From contig JANUWF010003375.1 in assembly GCA_026120185.1 (NCBI GenBank), positions 2,685,736 to 2,749,735 on the forward strand: a stretch of 64,000 nt of DNA. The letters are read 5' to 3'. The stretch comes from Voacanga thouarsii (taxonomy: Eukaryota; Streptophyta; Magnoliopsida; Gentianales; Apocynaceae). The notes under the pieces are model-generated. The model was not told the DNA's origin, made no database searches, and saw only the letters and a program-made list of their open reading frames with translations. The position numbers and the translations under genes are program-made. Shown piece by piece: positions 11,252 to 23,108 of the stretch (the stretch's first letter is position 1; each line of letters begins with the position of its first letter).

Positions 11252-12292
11252 TGATATGATCTTGGGGCTGATTGTCAATGAATTTTGTGGCTAAATTTGG
11301 AGTAAAATGCAATACCCATTTAAGAGCTCAAATAGTGATTTTTTTGTGAAGAAATAAGACACCTAATTCAAATACTAGGACACTAAGCCAAAGTAAAGAA
11401 CTTAGAACTCTAGAAAAGAGAATCAAGTCTACTAATTCATATCCAAGAACCCTCAACACAACTAAGGAGTAAAAAATACTTGAAGAAGATGAACTAGGCA
11501 ACCAAAATTAACCTCTACTCTAGACCCTTAGATTAGCAAGAAACTAAGATTCTATTTTAATACGTTAGTTTGATCTATCCTAAAAAGTTTATAGGCTCAA
11601 ATCAAATGCAAGGAATAGAATCCTAAGATTGGTCTTGGCTTTCATGGAAGAACCCTCAAAGAACTCTCTCAAGAGTGTCTTTTGATCTTAATAATAATAT
11701 CCAACTTACATATGAAATGTTATAATACTATATATATAGGCATCTAAACTTAACTAAATTGAGATGAAATCTCAACCATTCAAGCCTTTAAAAGGTCCAA
11801 AATATCCTTATTACATAATAAAAGTCGTGAAATTTTAGTTGAGAACAAAATAGAACAAGGAATAGAAAAATTAAGCAAAACTAGGCTGGTGTCAGTTTGA
11901 ATAGGGTAGCCAGTGCTGGCTATGATTTGGAAAAAATTGGCCAACAGGCCAAGTCGACCCGGTGCCAGTTCGGCTTGCTAGATTGGTGCCGGTCCGGTAC
12001 TATTCTTCAACAACCAGGTCATTTTCTTGTCAGCAACCTTCTCTTGTGCTCTTTTGGCCTTCCATACAAATTGTTAGGCAAATGTAACTTCTTTGGTCCT
12101 CTTTTTGGCACCTATCTCCTTATACTTTTCATGTTCAAAAGCTTGTTGGTTGGTTAGTTGGTTTTGCTTGAATTCTCACTTATAAGCCTTTATGCCTTGG
12201 ATTCTTCTAAGGTGACATGAAGTGTGGCTTGTAGTCCCATCCCCCTTCTTTAGCTTTGGCATAATGCTTGGATGGATTCCTATCAAGTGTCA
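11252..12292 (-). repeat. Probable 5' LTR of the gypsy remnant
   Basis: On the minus strand it would run from tgacacttgatagg at 12292 to ...catatca at 11252, eight bases from the primer site. The inner end is firm because of the primer site. The outer end is my choice from the TG...CA rule and is less sure. It holds a GC-rich patch at about 11950-12000 in otherwise AT-rich DNA. No second LTR is in the window for comparison. Confidence 0.5.
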
Positions 12293-13673
12293 AAGTAGAA
12301 GCACTTGAGAACATAAATAAGAAAATAAGGAAGCGCTTGAAGAACCCAAAGTTGTCTAATAGTAATTGTGCCAAAGTTTTCAAAAATGTTTACTTACTAT
12401 ATTTGGTACCAAAAATTGAAAACACAAAATCCTCTAGCTCTGTTTGTATTTGGAGAGGAGAAAAGAGAGTTCTTTATATTTGTATTATTAAGTTAATCTA
12501 TAGGAAGATGGTTCTGGCTGTTAATATCTTTAGGATGTTTTTTGAAATTAATTAATGTCTATAGTGATGGTACATTGGTAGTGTGCAAATTGGAACAAAG
12601 TATTTAAAGATTGGATTAAACCTCCTAAAGTTGCCTTTGGTTTGGGTATTGATTCTTCTTGCTAATTCCCAGACTTTTGACATCCTTTCAAGAAAATTCT
12701 CTTCCTCTTCCCAAAAAATCATATATAGATTTTGAGGCCAGAGTATAGAAAAAGTTTTTAAGGAACAAAAAAAAGATGAAAGGGGAAGTATACAGGAACA
12801 GAGAACTTCTTTTTTTTTTTGAAAAATAATTTAAAAATAAAAACCACTTCATGAAATAAGTAGTGCATGCAAGTATCCATCTCTGAAATAGTCAAAACCA
12901 TGATTTATCCATCCCACCCAAAATACAGATACTCTTGAAACCATCAAAACTTGAGCCCCTTTAGTTCGGCTTTCAAAAGCTATTTGTCTATTGAGGATGT
13001 GCTAGATAAACAAGGCTATATACCTAATTCAACTGGCAAATAGGTTGATAGATTGCAATAATCCAATTTTCTAGTTTCACTTTTAAACAAGAAAATTCTT
13101 TTACAAACAAGGACCTCTTCCAATCAATCTAGCAAACATAAATACAATAGCATCAAAGAGAAAAAGGGAAAACATGACACACAAATATATAAACCAACCC
13201 AAAGACATAAGTAATGGACATCAACATACATACAGAAAGTAATAGGATATTGATACTTTCAAACAAAATGTGTATGAGTAGAATAGAGAACCCAAAACCT
13301 GGAAAAGTAGGAGATGATGATGAACTCTTGGAGACAATGAAAACCTTGTGAAGAAGCAAAAGTAGAGTCTACAAGTTTTGAGCATTAAAATTTGCAGAAG
13401 GATCGATATTGTGAAGAGAAGAAGAAAGAGAAAGGTTATAAAGTCTTTAAAATTCTTGTGCATATTTTTGTTTTAAAATCTTGAAGAAAGTAATTAGAAT
13501 ACCATCTCCTTATTGGGATTATCTTTCCTAGTATTTTAGACTTCTTTCCTTGATTTAAGGAATCACTTTCCTTTCCTTTCCTTAAACAAAAATAATTACA
13601 CAAATGCTGGAATTTAATAAATGGGAATCATATTACTTTACTAGGTACAAAATCCTTGTCAATCAAATGGAGT
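12293..13673. other. Unassigned AT-rich sequence
   Basis: I recognise no coding domain, LTR end or RNA here. The open frames (12268-12555 plus; 13153-13463 minus) are short and low-complexity. It lies between a gypsy LTR and the Tat-type gypsy ORF. It could be the decayed upstream part of the Tat element, an old non-coding insertion or original intergenic DNA. It is one of the very few stretches in the window not explained by a recognised element. Confidence 0.4.
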
Positions 13674-14099
13674 CTTAGAGTTTATTTGGAGGTTCTTTAA
13701 AGGCCCACATTCTTTGCCTCCCATCTCTTGTCTTCGAATTTCAAAGCAAAAAAGCCAAATCTGCACTAATAGAAAATGTTTTCTTGTGGAAGAAATCTCT
13801 AACGCCAATCAAGTTAAAAGAGTTTATATCACCGGAACTTACTGAAAAGTTTAACACTGTCTTATGGTATGGTGTACATGATGAGCAAAGTGAAGAAGAC
13901 AATGATATGAGTGGATAAAAGAAGAAAATATAGAGAAAATTGATTTTTTAGCAGATCTTAATAGTTACATAACTGAAATCACATTCATTGATGATGATTT
14001 GTTGCTTGGTTCAATACCTCACAACAGACCATTATTTGTGGCTGGCTACATATAAGGGCAAAGAGTGAACATAATACTATTGGATGGAGGATCAGTAGT
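13674..14099 (+). pseudogene. Tat/Ogre-type gypsy polyprotein, gag-protease junction (left part)
   Basis: The frame runs GSLKAHILCLPSLVFEFQSK, then ENVFLWKKSLTPIKLKEFIS. A stop and frame change follow, then ITFIDDDLLLGSIPHNRPLF and VNIILLDGGSV. The LLLGS..HNRPLFV...I.LDGGS pattern is the aspartic protease region of Tat/Ogre gypsy elements, with the active-site triplet here DGG. The ORF is cut at 14099 by solo LTR F and resumes at 20161. An in-frame stop sits in place of a codon after AGYI. This is the oldest recognisable layer in the middle of the window. Confidence 0.75.
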
Positions 14100-15220
14100 T
14101 GTTAGTGTTGTGCCCTAGAGGCAATCACTTGTACATTGTATATAACACATTTTATTTTAATACAAGGCATTATTTATCTTACAGTTTCTTTTGTTTACTT
14201 TAAGCAATATAACTGTTTGATAAAGTCTCTAGTACAACACTGTGTTAAGGAAATTATGATAGAGATCATGATATGAGATTCCTACTACACTGGATGATGT
14301 TAGTACTTAAATAGTCCCTAGTCATAGTATTAATGAGACAAGACATCATTAATGCGTTAAGACTAGCATGTGTTAGACTTCCTAATTTGATCAGGTGGTG
14401 GTTCTCATATCCGTGAGTATTGAGATACTCAAAATTAACACATAGATGCTTGTTAATGGAACAAGACCTAGCTTTGAGATAATCTTATGGATAACTATTT
14501 AGTGCCAGTTATATAATCTCAATATAGCAAACGTGCAAGTATCCTTAGACTTGAGATCTCCAAGATATTTTGTTTGCTGAGCTTTGTACTTTGATTCCAA
14601 TATCTGGAGCTCGATCGATGGCCGCCTATTGGATGGATATTGGGTAAGGTAAACGAAAGTAGTTGAAATGGTCAATAAATGATTCACCACTCTTAATAGT
14701 AGGGACGAATATCTCACGGCCACTTGTAGGAATTACTACTCGGAAAGTTCTTGGCTAAGGCGATTGTGTATTGAAAACAGTTCCAATTGATACACATCTA
14801 GAGTAGTGGGTTCCTGGTACAAGTACTATTGTATTTGGGCCAGAATTAATTTTGGAGGGAGTTGGTACTAATTCCGTACTCCAAACCAAATGAGATATTG
14901 TATGGTGAAAAGAGTTAATTGCACTGAAGTTTGTTGTTGAAGGGTTCATGTCAAGCCATTTGACTTCCTGTGTGAAACCCCACCTAAAGCCAACCCTAGA
15001 GTAAGGGGGGTCGGGATGCATATCATATTTTCTTGCATGACTATATATATATTTTTGAATGATTTTATGTGCTTTAGAATTATGATTTATAATCTAGAAG
15101 GCTTAGTTATGATTATTGGGTAGGAAGGGTAAAATGGTAATTTTTGCTTGAGGTCAAAATAGGAAGATAGCTTGAGGATTAAATAGGAAGAATATTTGGG
15201 AGGGAAAATAAGAACAAGAG

Positions 15221-15285
15221 TTGTTGTGGTTCAGTGGTTAGAGTTTTGGAATTAATCTCTAAGGTCTTGAGTTCAAATCCCATCA
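15221..15285 (+). other. tRNA-like segment with A-box and B-box inside solo LTR A
   Basis: tggttcagtgg (15227-15237) fits a Pol III A-box and agttcaaatcc (15270-15280) fits a B-box, with 32 bp between them, as in tRNA-type promoters. The T-arm-like part is imperfect (two mismatched pairs), so this is not a working tRNA gene. It recurs at the same place in copies B, C and D, and in a different setting at 63841-63915. Confidence 0.6.
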
Positions 15286-16870
15286 TATAAATTTTTGTCA
15301 TGATTATTTTAATTTAAGGGTGGATTTTCGTCCCTTGCATTCCTTAAGTAACAATAGGAGAGTTGTCCTAGGGGAGACATGAAGGGAATGCCCTAATCCT
15401 ATTCTTATGCCCTAAAATAATTCTTAAGGGATTCATGTCCTTTTATTCCCTAGCTTACCTTAAATTCTTTACCAATTAAGTTTGTTCAATTTATCCAAAT
15501 CTATATTTTAATTCTAGAAAATTCAGCAAGGTTTATGGGCCTTGGAATTTCAAAAATGGCTCTTAGAGATTAGAGTTTTGGCTGAAAATAGGGAAGGAGT
15601 TAAGGAAGGTTCCCAAGAGAATTAATTTCCATGGTTGAACCTTTAAACTCCACTCTTTAGTGTTCATCTTCTTCATGGAAGAAATCTGAAATTTTTCTAG
15701 GTTCTTGGACAGCCTAGTCTTCAAAAATTTCATCCATCTATCTTACTCAAATGCTGCCAGAAAAAATGGCCAACTTATTCAGCTTGAAGACTGAAATTCT
15801 TTGCCAAAAACTGAATTGCACAAAGCTCTGCAAACCAGAAAAAATTTTGGACAGCTTCGATGCATAGCAGTCCAAAATCAAAGCTGTTTCTTCTACCCTT
15901 CAAACTAGTAAATTACCTTTGATTTTCCTTCATAAAGAAGGCTGGAAACCAGACTTAAAGGACCCTCAAACACCTCTCCAAACTCTCTGCAAATCGGCTG
16001 GAACATTGCAGAAAAACTACATAACAAATTCCAGTAAACAATTCGAATCTCAAACCAGAAAAATTTCAGCCTTGCTCTCTCTTCTAGCCTTGTCCGAAAA
16101 TCACCTCAAACTTCTGTGAATTAACCATTGTTCAGCCATAGACTGAACTCCATTACCCCCACCACTAACCTTACACGATTAAGCTCCATAGCCACTCCTC
16201 AAATTCCTTCTTCAATTACTCCAATCAAGCTTTCAATTGAAGTTAAAAAATTATAGCAATTGCTTCATGAAAAACACCCTTGGATTAAGCTTCAGAAACC
16301 AGAAATTCTCCTACCATTGAACTTAATATTTTGGCCAACCTTATAGCTCCTTCAACTCTCATTCATTTTAGCAAACCACAGCTAACCAGCCAGCTCCATT
16401 GTAGCTCCAAAGAACCTCCATCAATCAAACATTATTACCATATCTTTTACCTTAAAACATTCCATAAATTCCTCCATTTGAATTTCGAAACAACCAGATT
16501 TCCCTCTTCTTCCTAATTTGAAAAGCAAATTATAGAAATCCCTCAATCATTCAGCTAACCCCTTCAGCAATTCGCCCAGCACTTTCTCTCCAATTCTTTC
16601 CATTTTCACCAAGAACACCAAGAACACACATTATATTTCTTCAAGCCTAAGACCACTTTAAATACCTCCAATCCCTCCTAAAAATTCCATAACATGCCTA
16701 CATACTCCCTAGAGTCCATTTTTGGATTTTATAACATCAAATCTCGAAAACAAGAATTTGCAATCGGATAAAAAATCAGAATTTTCCTTGAAGTCTCAAG
16801 AACATCATCAAGGTAACCAAGAATAACTTTTGTTCACCTTCTTCCCTTCAATATTCAACATGTCATACTA

Positions 16871-16873
<3 letters not shown>

Positions 16874-16908
<35 letters not shown>
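16874..16908. repeat. (CT)n microsatellite in solo LTR A
   Basis: About 17 CT units. It lies at a position where copies B, C and D have shorter GA/CT runs (for example 55800-55820 in D), so the repeat seed is inherited with the LTR. Confidence 0.95.
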
Positions 16909-16910
<2 letters not shown>

Positions 16911-19682
16911 GAAATGGTTGCGACAACCATAGCTATTTTCTTTCTCCTCTCTTTGACGATTCAAGCATTCGAAGCGTGTGGATCTCCTTAAATCTTCATC
17001 AAGATAGTCATCAACCAAGTATTTCTCCTTAACCTTCTCTTTAATTCTAAAGTCATGTCTCTTAGATGTTAATAGAAAAGGGATAGAATATGATTGGGGA
17101 TTGGATATATGCATATGTATGAAGGAGTAGAAATTGAAACATGAGAATGATTGATCTTGATTAAGCCTTATTAAAATCCTTGTGGATCGATGCATGTTCT
17201 TCATATCTTAAGTGAGTATGAATGTTTAAGCATGCTAGATATTATGTCACCTTTGGTGAATAGGATATTATGTTCTTATTTTCATTGAAGCCATGAGTAT
17301 GATTATGCTTAGTAGAGATTTAGCCATGTGATGGTAGGTATGGATTTAAGCCTTTATTCATGAATAGAATAGTTTGTTGTTTGATGATGAAGAATATGTT
17401 CATGATTCTTGTTAGCAATAGGAAAATTATGATCATGACCTTGTTGATCCTAAGTTATTTTATTTACCCAATTTTATTACGTTAATTAGGAAGTGTTGGA
17501 ATTGAAGTATTGAATGAAATAGTAATATTTTAGCCAAATAATGATATCTTTTATTAAAAATAATATATAAATATTTATATATGAAAATAATAATAAATAA
17601 AATATTTTATATAAATAATAATAGGTAAAATATTAATGATCTTGTTGGCCATATATTCATAAATATTATATTTATTTGTACAAGATTTAATAAAATTTAT
17701 TTATTATTAATTTTACTTATTATTAATTATTTTCTATCTATTATTTATTAATTAAGAGATTAGAAATAATTTAATATTTACTTTAAAAATATTATTTAAG
17801 AATGACCATTTAAGAATATCATCTAGGACTTAGGATTCTTCATCAATTAAACCCTAGTTTATTTTTTTTAACAACACTCAAGATTTAATATTTGAACTTA
17901 TAACTTATTAGTAATTACTTTACAAACCATAGTTATTTTAACTTATCACTAGTTATTTTAACTTGTTAAGCTAGACTTATTTTATAAAAGCCTTTATCAC
18001 CTAGACTTAAAGCTTAGAATATTAGGGTCATGATTGTAATAAGTTGAATTAGGATTATTTATGAAAGTGAAAATGGCTTTAGTATAACCATATGGTTTAT
18101 GTTTACCCCCGGCAGGGTTAGGTCAGCTTTGGAAGATTTTGAATTTGCTCAAGCAAAGGATCAGGTAAACTCCTACATAAACTCATTTGATGACAAAAGG
18201 TTACTATGGCAAGCCAAACGTGAAGTGTATGGATACTCATTTTGTAAAGGCAATTAAGGACTGTTTCCTTTTTTGTTCAGTCAAACAAATCATTTGAAAA
18301 TCAACCAAGCAATTTTGCACAAATACTAAACTCTTTCTAAAAATCAACTTTGACATGAATTTTAGAAACCCTTAATTGCCATTTCCAAATAAAGCAATGT
18401 TTTATCAGTTTTCTCCCAAGTGGGACAATCAACGTTGAGTACTCAATAAGGGTAGACTACTAGGACTAGTCTTTGAAGGGTTAGGGTAAGTCTCTCAGTA
18501 GGTGGCCACCTCTGAGGGGTGAGTCCTTCCCAGATAGGATGCCAGTCCAGTAGGTCATGCCGGTCTGAGCTAGCAAGTTTCAGTCATGTGGACTGTGTGT
18601 TTTCGGAGTGGACAACCAGTATGTTTGGGTGTTGAGAAGAAGGAGTATCTCACCCGGTAGGCCGTACACCTACCTTTTGTCAGTCAGTCTGTACAAAGTG
18701 TGGCATTCTGACCGTTATATGGTCATAGGGCCCAATGTGTGGAAACCCATGGCTACCCATTTGAGTGGTTGTACTTATTATGCACATGTATGGTTTGAAA
18801 AGTAAAACGCTACTCTTTATTTTTAACCTTATTTATTGCTTGCTAGCACTTTCTCTTATGCATTTTTTACAACGTACATTCATAAACTGTTTTACCTGAA
18901 ACACTCAAAGCACACACGAGCTTACTGAGATTTTTATCTCATCACCTTTTATGCCATGTTTTCAGGTTGATCCTACTGTGGAGATGAGTAGCTAGATTTG
19001 TTGCCTTCTTGAAGACTTTATTTTATTTATTTTATGTGTTGTTTTGAGAGACGATTGTATTCAATTTATTTTGGATTTGTTCCTGAATTTTTGGGCTGTA
19101 ATAAGTTCAATTTTAAAGTATTGGTTTTATTTGTGTTTGTGTGACCTAGTTATAAAGACCCCTTGTCCTTTGGACGGGGCGACATCCCTGGCCCTGTTAG
19201 GCCTAAGTAGCGGGGTGTTACATTCTGGACTCTTGGGTGGTCATGATGTGTTGCTAAATACCACTCATGATCTGAAAATATAGGTTTATTAATTGATGAA
19301 TTAATAAACCAATCCTGATTAGAATTAATAGGATTAATTCTAATTAATTATGGATTATTAATCTCAAAGACGTTTGGATTAATTCATGTTCTCTACCAAT
19401 TGATTGGGAAACCTAATAGGTCACACATAATAGAGGATTATATACTCAAGGTGTTATTTGATAACATAGAGGGGTTAATTGCGAGAAAGAGAAGTTGTTG
19501 TGGATAAATTATAATTAGTTATAATTTGTGGTCCAAGTTGTAATTGTGAGAACTTGATGTTTCCAATTACAATTAGAAAATTCTAATTGTTTTAGAATTT
19601 CAGATTTTCAGTGGATTTTGGAACATATATTAGATATGCTCATAACCCTAATCCAATGGTGATTCACACGAAAATAGGAGCC

Positions 19683-19799
19683 AAAAAAAAAAAAAAAACG
19701 TCTTCTTCTTCTTCTTCTCATTCTTCTTCTTCTTCTTCTTCTTCTTCTTCTTCTTCTTCTTCTTCTTCTTCTTCTTCTTCTTCTTCTTCTTCTTCTTCT

Positions 19800-19843
<44 letters not shown>
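19683..19843. repeat. Compound microsatellite A(n)-(TTC)n-(TC)n in solo LTR F
   Basis: A 16-base A run is followed by about 104 bp of TTC repeats and about 40 bp of TC. The open frame across it (a serine/leucine run) is an artefact of the repeat. Copy H has no such tract at the matching place (34970-35040), so the expansion is specific to F. Confidence 0.97.
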
Positions 19844-19844
<1 letters not shown>

Positions 19845-20160
19845 GCTACCATTTTTTTCTGCTAGTATAGGAAATCTTGGTGCTTAAGTATTCCTCTGTG
19901 TGGATTATTGTTAGAGATAATCACACACTGTGATTATAGTGGTTAGACATCCAACTCTCGTGGAGTTTGCACAAGAGGATTGTTGGATCACGCTGAAGAA
20001 GATCAATTTTGTTCTTCGAACGATCAAACAAAGGTAAAAAGCTATTATCTTTATTATCTTTATGTCTTGTTTTCCACATATAGGCGGGTCCTAGGAGGGT
20101 ATCTCGTTTTATTTTCTGCTGCGCCGTATACGATACGAGCCTGAGATACCCAATAGTAGT

Positions 20161-21436
20161 GAGTTTAGCGAGTTGAGCATTTCTATGGATGAATGTCTCA
20201 AAGTCACCTTATGATAGAATGATTCAATCAAGGGGGACAACAAGTAAGTGGTACTCTCCAAATTGACATATTAATTTAGGATATGCCTTCAAATGCCCTC
20301 TTTTATTTTATTGATGCCAAGACCTCTTACAACATTCTGCTAGAAAGATTGCGGCTCCATGATAATGGCATGGTGCAATCAACCGTACATCAATGTCTTA
20401 AATACTATCATAATGGAGTAGTGAAGAAAATAGATACTGACGACAAACCTTTCATTAAAGTTGAAGCACATATTACTGATACTAAGTACCATATTTGGAA
20501 ATATGATGAATCATGGGGAATTTCGGACTTTATGTACGAAGGAAGAATTTGGCCCAAATGCATTTGAACTCCTAGCAAAGGCTGACTATAATTCACAAGG
20601 TCAACACCTATTAGAAAAGCTTCCTACAGATATTGACAAGAAAAACGCATGTGGTTTAAGATCCACCCAAATCATGCTAACAGAAAAGGGGCGCACCGGC
20701 TTAGGTTATAAACAGGCATCTCTAATCTTACTCAAGATTTAGAATTCTAATATGTAACAATTTATAATAGAAAATGAAATGACATTAAAAGTTCAACTTG
20801 TTTTTGATAGGTTAGGAGTTACAAATTCATGCCCATTTGTCTTCAGAACATATTACTATAGAAGATGAAGTGACATCAAATCGTCAACCTATTTTCAATA
20901 AGTTGGGAGTTATAAATTCACACCCATCTATTTTCATAAGATTAGGCCTGAAAAGAGAAAGAAAGTCTATTTTCAAGAGGCTTGGAGTCATAATCAATTC
21001 AAAGGCAAGAAATTATAGCAAAGACTTTTCTAAGGTGAGGATAATGGTGAATTGTGATAAAGTCCTAAATACGATAACACAAGCAAAACATGAAATACCT
21101 TGTGATGAAAAAAGTGTAGCTTCTTACAATTACATCACCATCTACGATAAATAGTGCACTGAGGAAGAAAATACTGAGTATGCTCTAACAAAACTTAAAG
21201 AAGGTGTAAAAGCCACAACTGATGAGCTAAAAGAAGTAAATTTAGGCATTATTGAAGATTTTTTTCCCAATTACGTAAGTGCAATTCTATCACCTAAAGA
21301 AGAAAAAGCCTACATTAACCTCTTAAAGGAGTTTAGGGATGTTTTTTCTTGGTCATACATTCTTTGCCTGGTTTAGATACAATAATTGTTGTCTACCATT
21401 TAGCTGTAAAAGATGGAGTGCCTCTAGTAAAGTAAG
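20161..21436 (+). pseudogene. Tat/Ogre-type gypsy polyprotein, protease to start of RT (right part)
   Basis: After solo LTR F the frame resumes: SISMDECLKVTL, FNQGGQQVSGTLQI, DMPSNALFYFIDAKTSYNIL and HQCLKYYHNGVVKKI with DDKPF. Then come RLG-type repeats (20837-21154), EVNLGIIEDFFPNYVSAIL and EEKAYINLLKEFRDVFSWSY, close to the RT. These phrases are typical of Tat/Ogre elements: protease end, linker, entry into RT. Several stops and frame changes are present. The coding trace ends at DGVPLVK, where Copia-2 starts at 21437; the rest should lie beyond the right edge of the window. Confidence 0.8.
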
Positions 21437-23108
21437 CGTTGGAATGTATACCCAAAATGACTTATATACTTCTGTATTTTGAAAATTAATAAAAGTTTCA
21501 TTCATTAACATTTATTTGTTTACATATATTACTCATTAAGGTCTAAGTGTGTTAGTAAGTAATTTACGTGATTGAGTTGTGCTTTCACAGTAAAGTTGTG
21601 AATTATGGGCTACTAACATATAAATGAACAATTATTCTTGATCGATTGATAAAGTTGGGCATTTCTTAAAGTTTAGATCATTACACTATAGTTTCTTAAT
21701 GGGAAATGATTTACCTTTAACTAGTGAGTAGTCCACTCACACCAATAGTGTAAGCATATATGGAATATGTAGAACTAGACCATGCGATAATAATCGTTAT
21801 CAAAGTACTAAAATAAATAAAGATTGATTTATCACAGCTACTAGGTTGGCGAGTACCTTAGGACTTGAGTGTAAGTTAGTGGTCTGGTGAAGCTGGACGT
21901 GTACACTTTGATGTATGTTGGATAAGGTCTTATTACAAGGCCAATAACCTTGTACGTTAGGTGTATGACTCTAATTAATTAAGACGAACTTATACAATAG
22001 AGTTTCTATACTTCGTTATGTGAAGAAATCACCCTCTTATGAATGTTCGGGATAATCTAATAATCCAGGGCCTTGGGAAATATGACTAAGCATGTATGCT
22101 TTATAGGTAGCTCACTGAGATAAGTTGGTACATACTGGAAGTCAAGGATTATCGGACTAGCTATCAAAGGATGGTAAACGCCATTGAGAAATGTTTTGGT
22201 ACTATTTTCCTATCTTAATGACGGGTGTTATGTAGGTATTTTTGTCATTACACCTGCAGGCCGAGGACACTACACTTGTAACATTATTCTCAGAGTTATT
22301 ATTTCTATATGGTGATAAATAAAATATTTAAAATGATTAAACTACCGCTTTGTTAGCAGGGGTATTTTGGTAATTTTAGTACCTAAAATAATGTCTTTTG
22401 GTCCCCAAAGTAGCTCAAATAACCTCATGGGCTAATTGGATGAATTCAGTATTGGAAGAATTATTCTAGAAGTCCAATTAATGATTTATTTGGACTAGAA
22501 TAATTAATTAGTCTAATATAATTAATTAGTTTATTAATTAAATTATCTTAGGTAATTTTATATTATGCCCAAGTGGTTTAATTAATTAATAAAAGAGCTA
22601 ATTTAATTAATTAATTTATTAATTAATTATCTTGGATAATTTTGTATTGGGCTTGAGTGGATTAATTAACATGAGAGCTATTTAATTAGTCATGGACTAA
22701 TTAGGAACAACCCTAGCCCACTAGGGTTTTTAGTTGTGGCTTAGGCGATTAATAAATCCCTGGGAGCCGCAATAAGCGAAGAAAAAGGAAATAAGGAAAA
22801 TAAGGAAAAAGGAAATTTGGTCATGTGTTTGTACAAGAAAAGGAAAGCTATGATGTTGGTTATAAAAATCACATGTGATCTTGGTATTGTGGTTACTCCA
22901 AAAATTCCACAAGAAAACAAGTAGCTTTCATTTCACCTGTTGAACGTCGTTTTCCTTGTCATTTCTTTTGTTGTTCCTTTAATGTTTAGCTCTTCTATTT
23001 TTCTTCCAATCTCCTTCACTCTAATTCTACTTTCACCGGTAGAGGTCTATAGTGATTAAAGAATACTTTGGAAGGTCAGGACTAGCAAACATGGTTAGTA
23101 TTTGATGC
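21437..23108 (+). repeat. 5' LTR of Copia-2, first part
   Basis: It starts cgttggaatgtataccc, a T-to-C change from the expected tgttgg. It aligns with the 3' LTR at 43995-44943 and 49259-49348. Copia-3 interrupts it at 23108 with duplication gatgc. The stretch 22371-22384 (taattttagtacct) shows the empty target of solo LTR C, and 22440-22455 the empty target of gypsy J. Confidence 0.85.

Larger units (their letters stand above)
14971..19222 (+). mobile_element. Solo LTR A (4.25 kb, Tekay/Del-like gypsy)
   Basis: It begins tgtgaaacccc and ends ggggtgttaca, flanked by tcctg (14966-14970) and ttctg (19223-19227), a 5-bp duplication with one mismatch. The related LTR H has the uninterrupted target at 34523-34545, which proves the insertion edges. 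Copies B, C and D have the same ends in reverse. The last 80 bp (ttataaagaccccttgtcc ... ggggcgac) resemble the 3' end of the LTR of gypsy element J, which sets the sense strand as plus. No coding region is seen across 4.25 kb. Closest relative in the window: copy C. Confidence 0.88.
14100..20155 (+). mobile_element. Solo LTR F (1.8 kb, copia-like), interrupted by solo LTR A
   Basis: It starts tgttagtgttgtgcccta and ends ...cccaata, flanked by the exact 5-bp duplication gtagt (14095-14099 and 20156-20160). Without A (14971-19222) it is about 1.80 kb. It aligns with copy H (31952-35345) and in reverse with copy G (32437-34115). No internal region, primer site or polypurine tract is found, so it is a solo LTR left by recombination. 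The Tat gypsy protease frame resumes right after it. The family is probably copia, judged only from the start of the LTR. Confidence 0.85.

Noticed and set aside
13490..13673. Possible MITE (ggaatcactttcctt against aatgggaatcatatt)
   Set aside because: The inverted match is poor and no target duplication was found.
15221..15285. A functional tRNA gene
   Set aside because: A- and B-boxes are present but the T-stem has two mismatches, no acceptor stem pairs and no clear anticodon arm is seen. Reported as tRNA-like only.
14971..19222. DNA transposon with inverted ends (tgtgaaacccc and ggggtgttaca)
   Set aside because: The inverted ends are short and imperfect, the target duplication is 5 bp, ends are TG...CA, and the end resembles the LTR of gypsy J. 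An LTR is the simpler reading.
19611..19865. Open frame coding for long serine and leucine runs
   Set aside because: Produced by the TTC and TC microsatellite.
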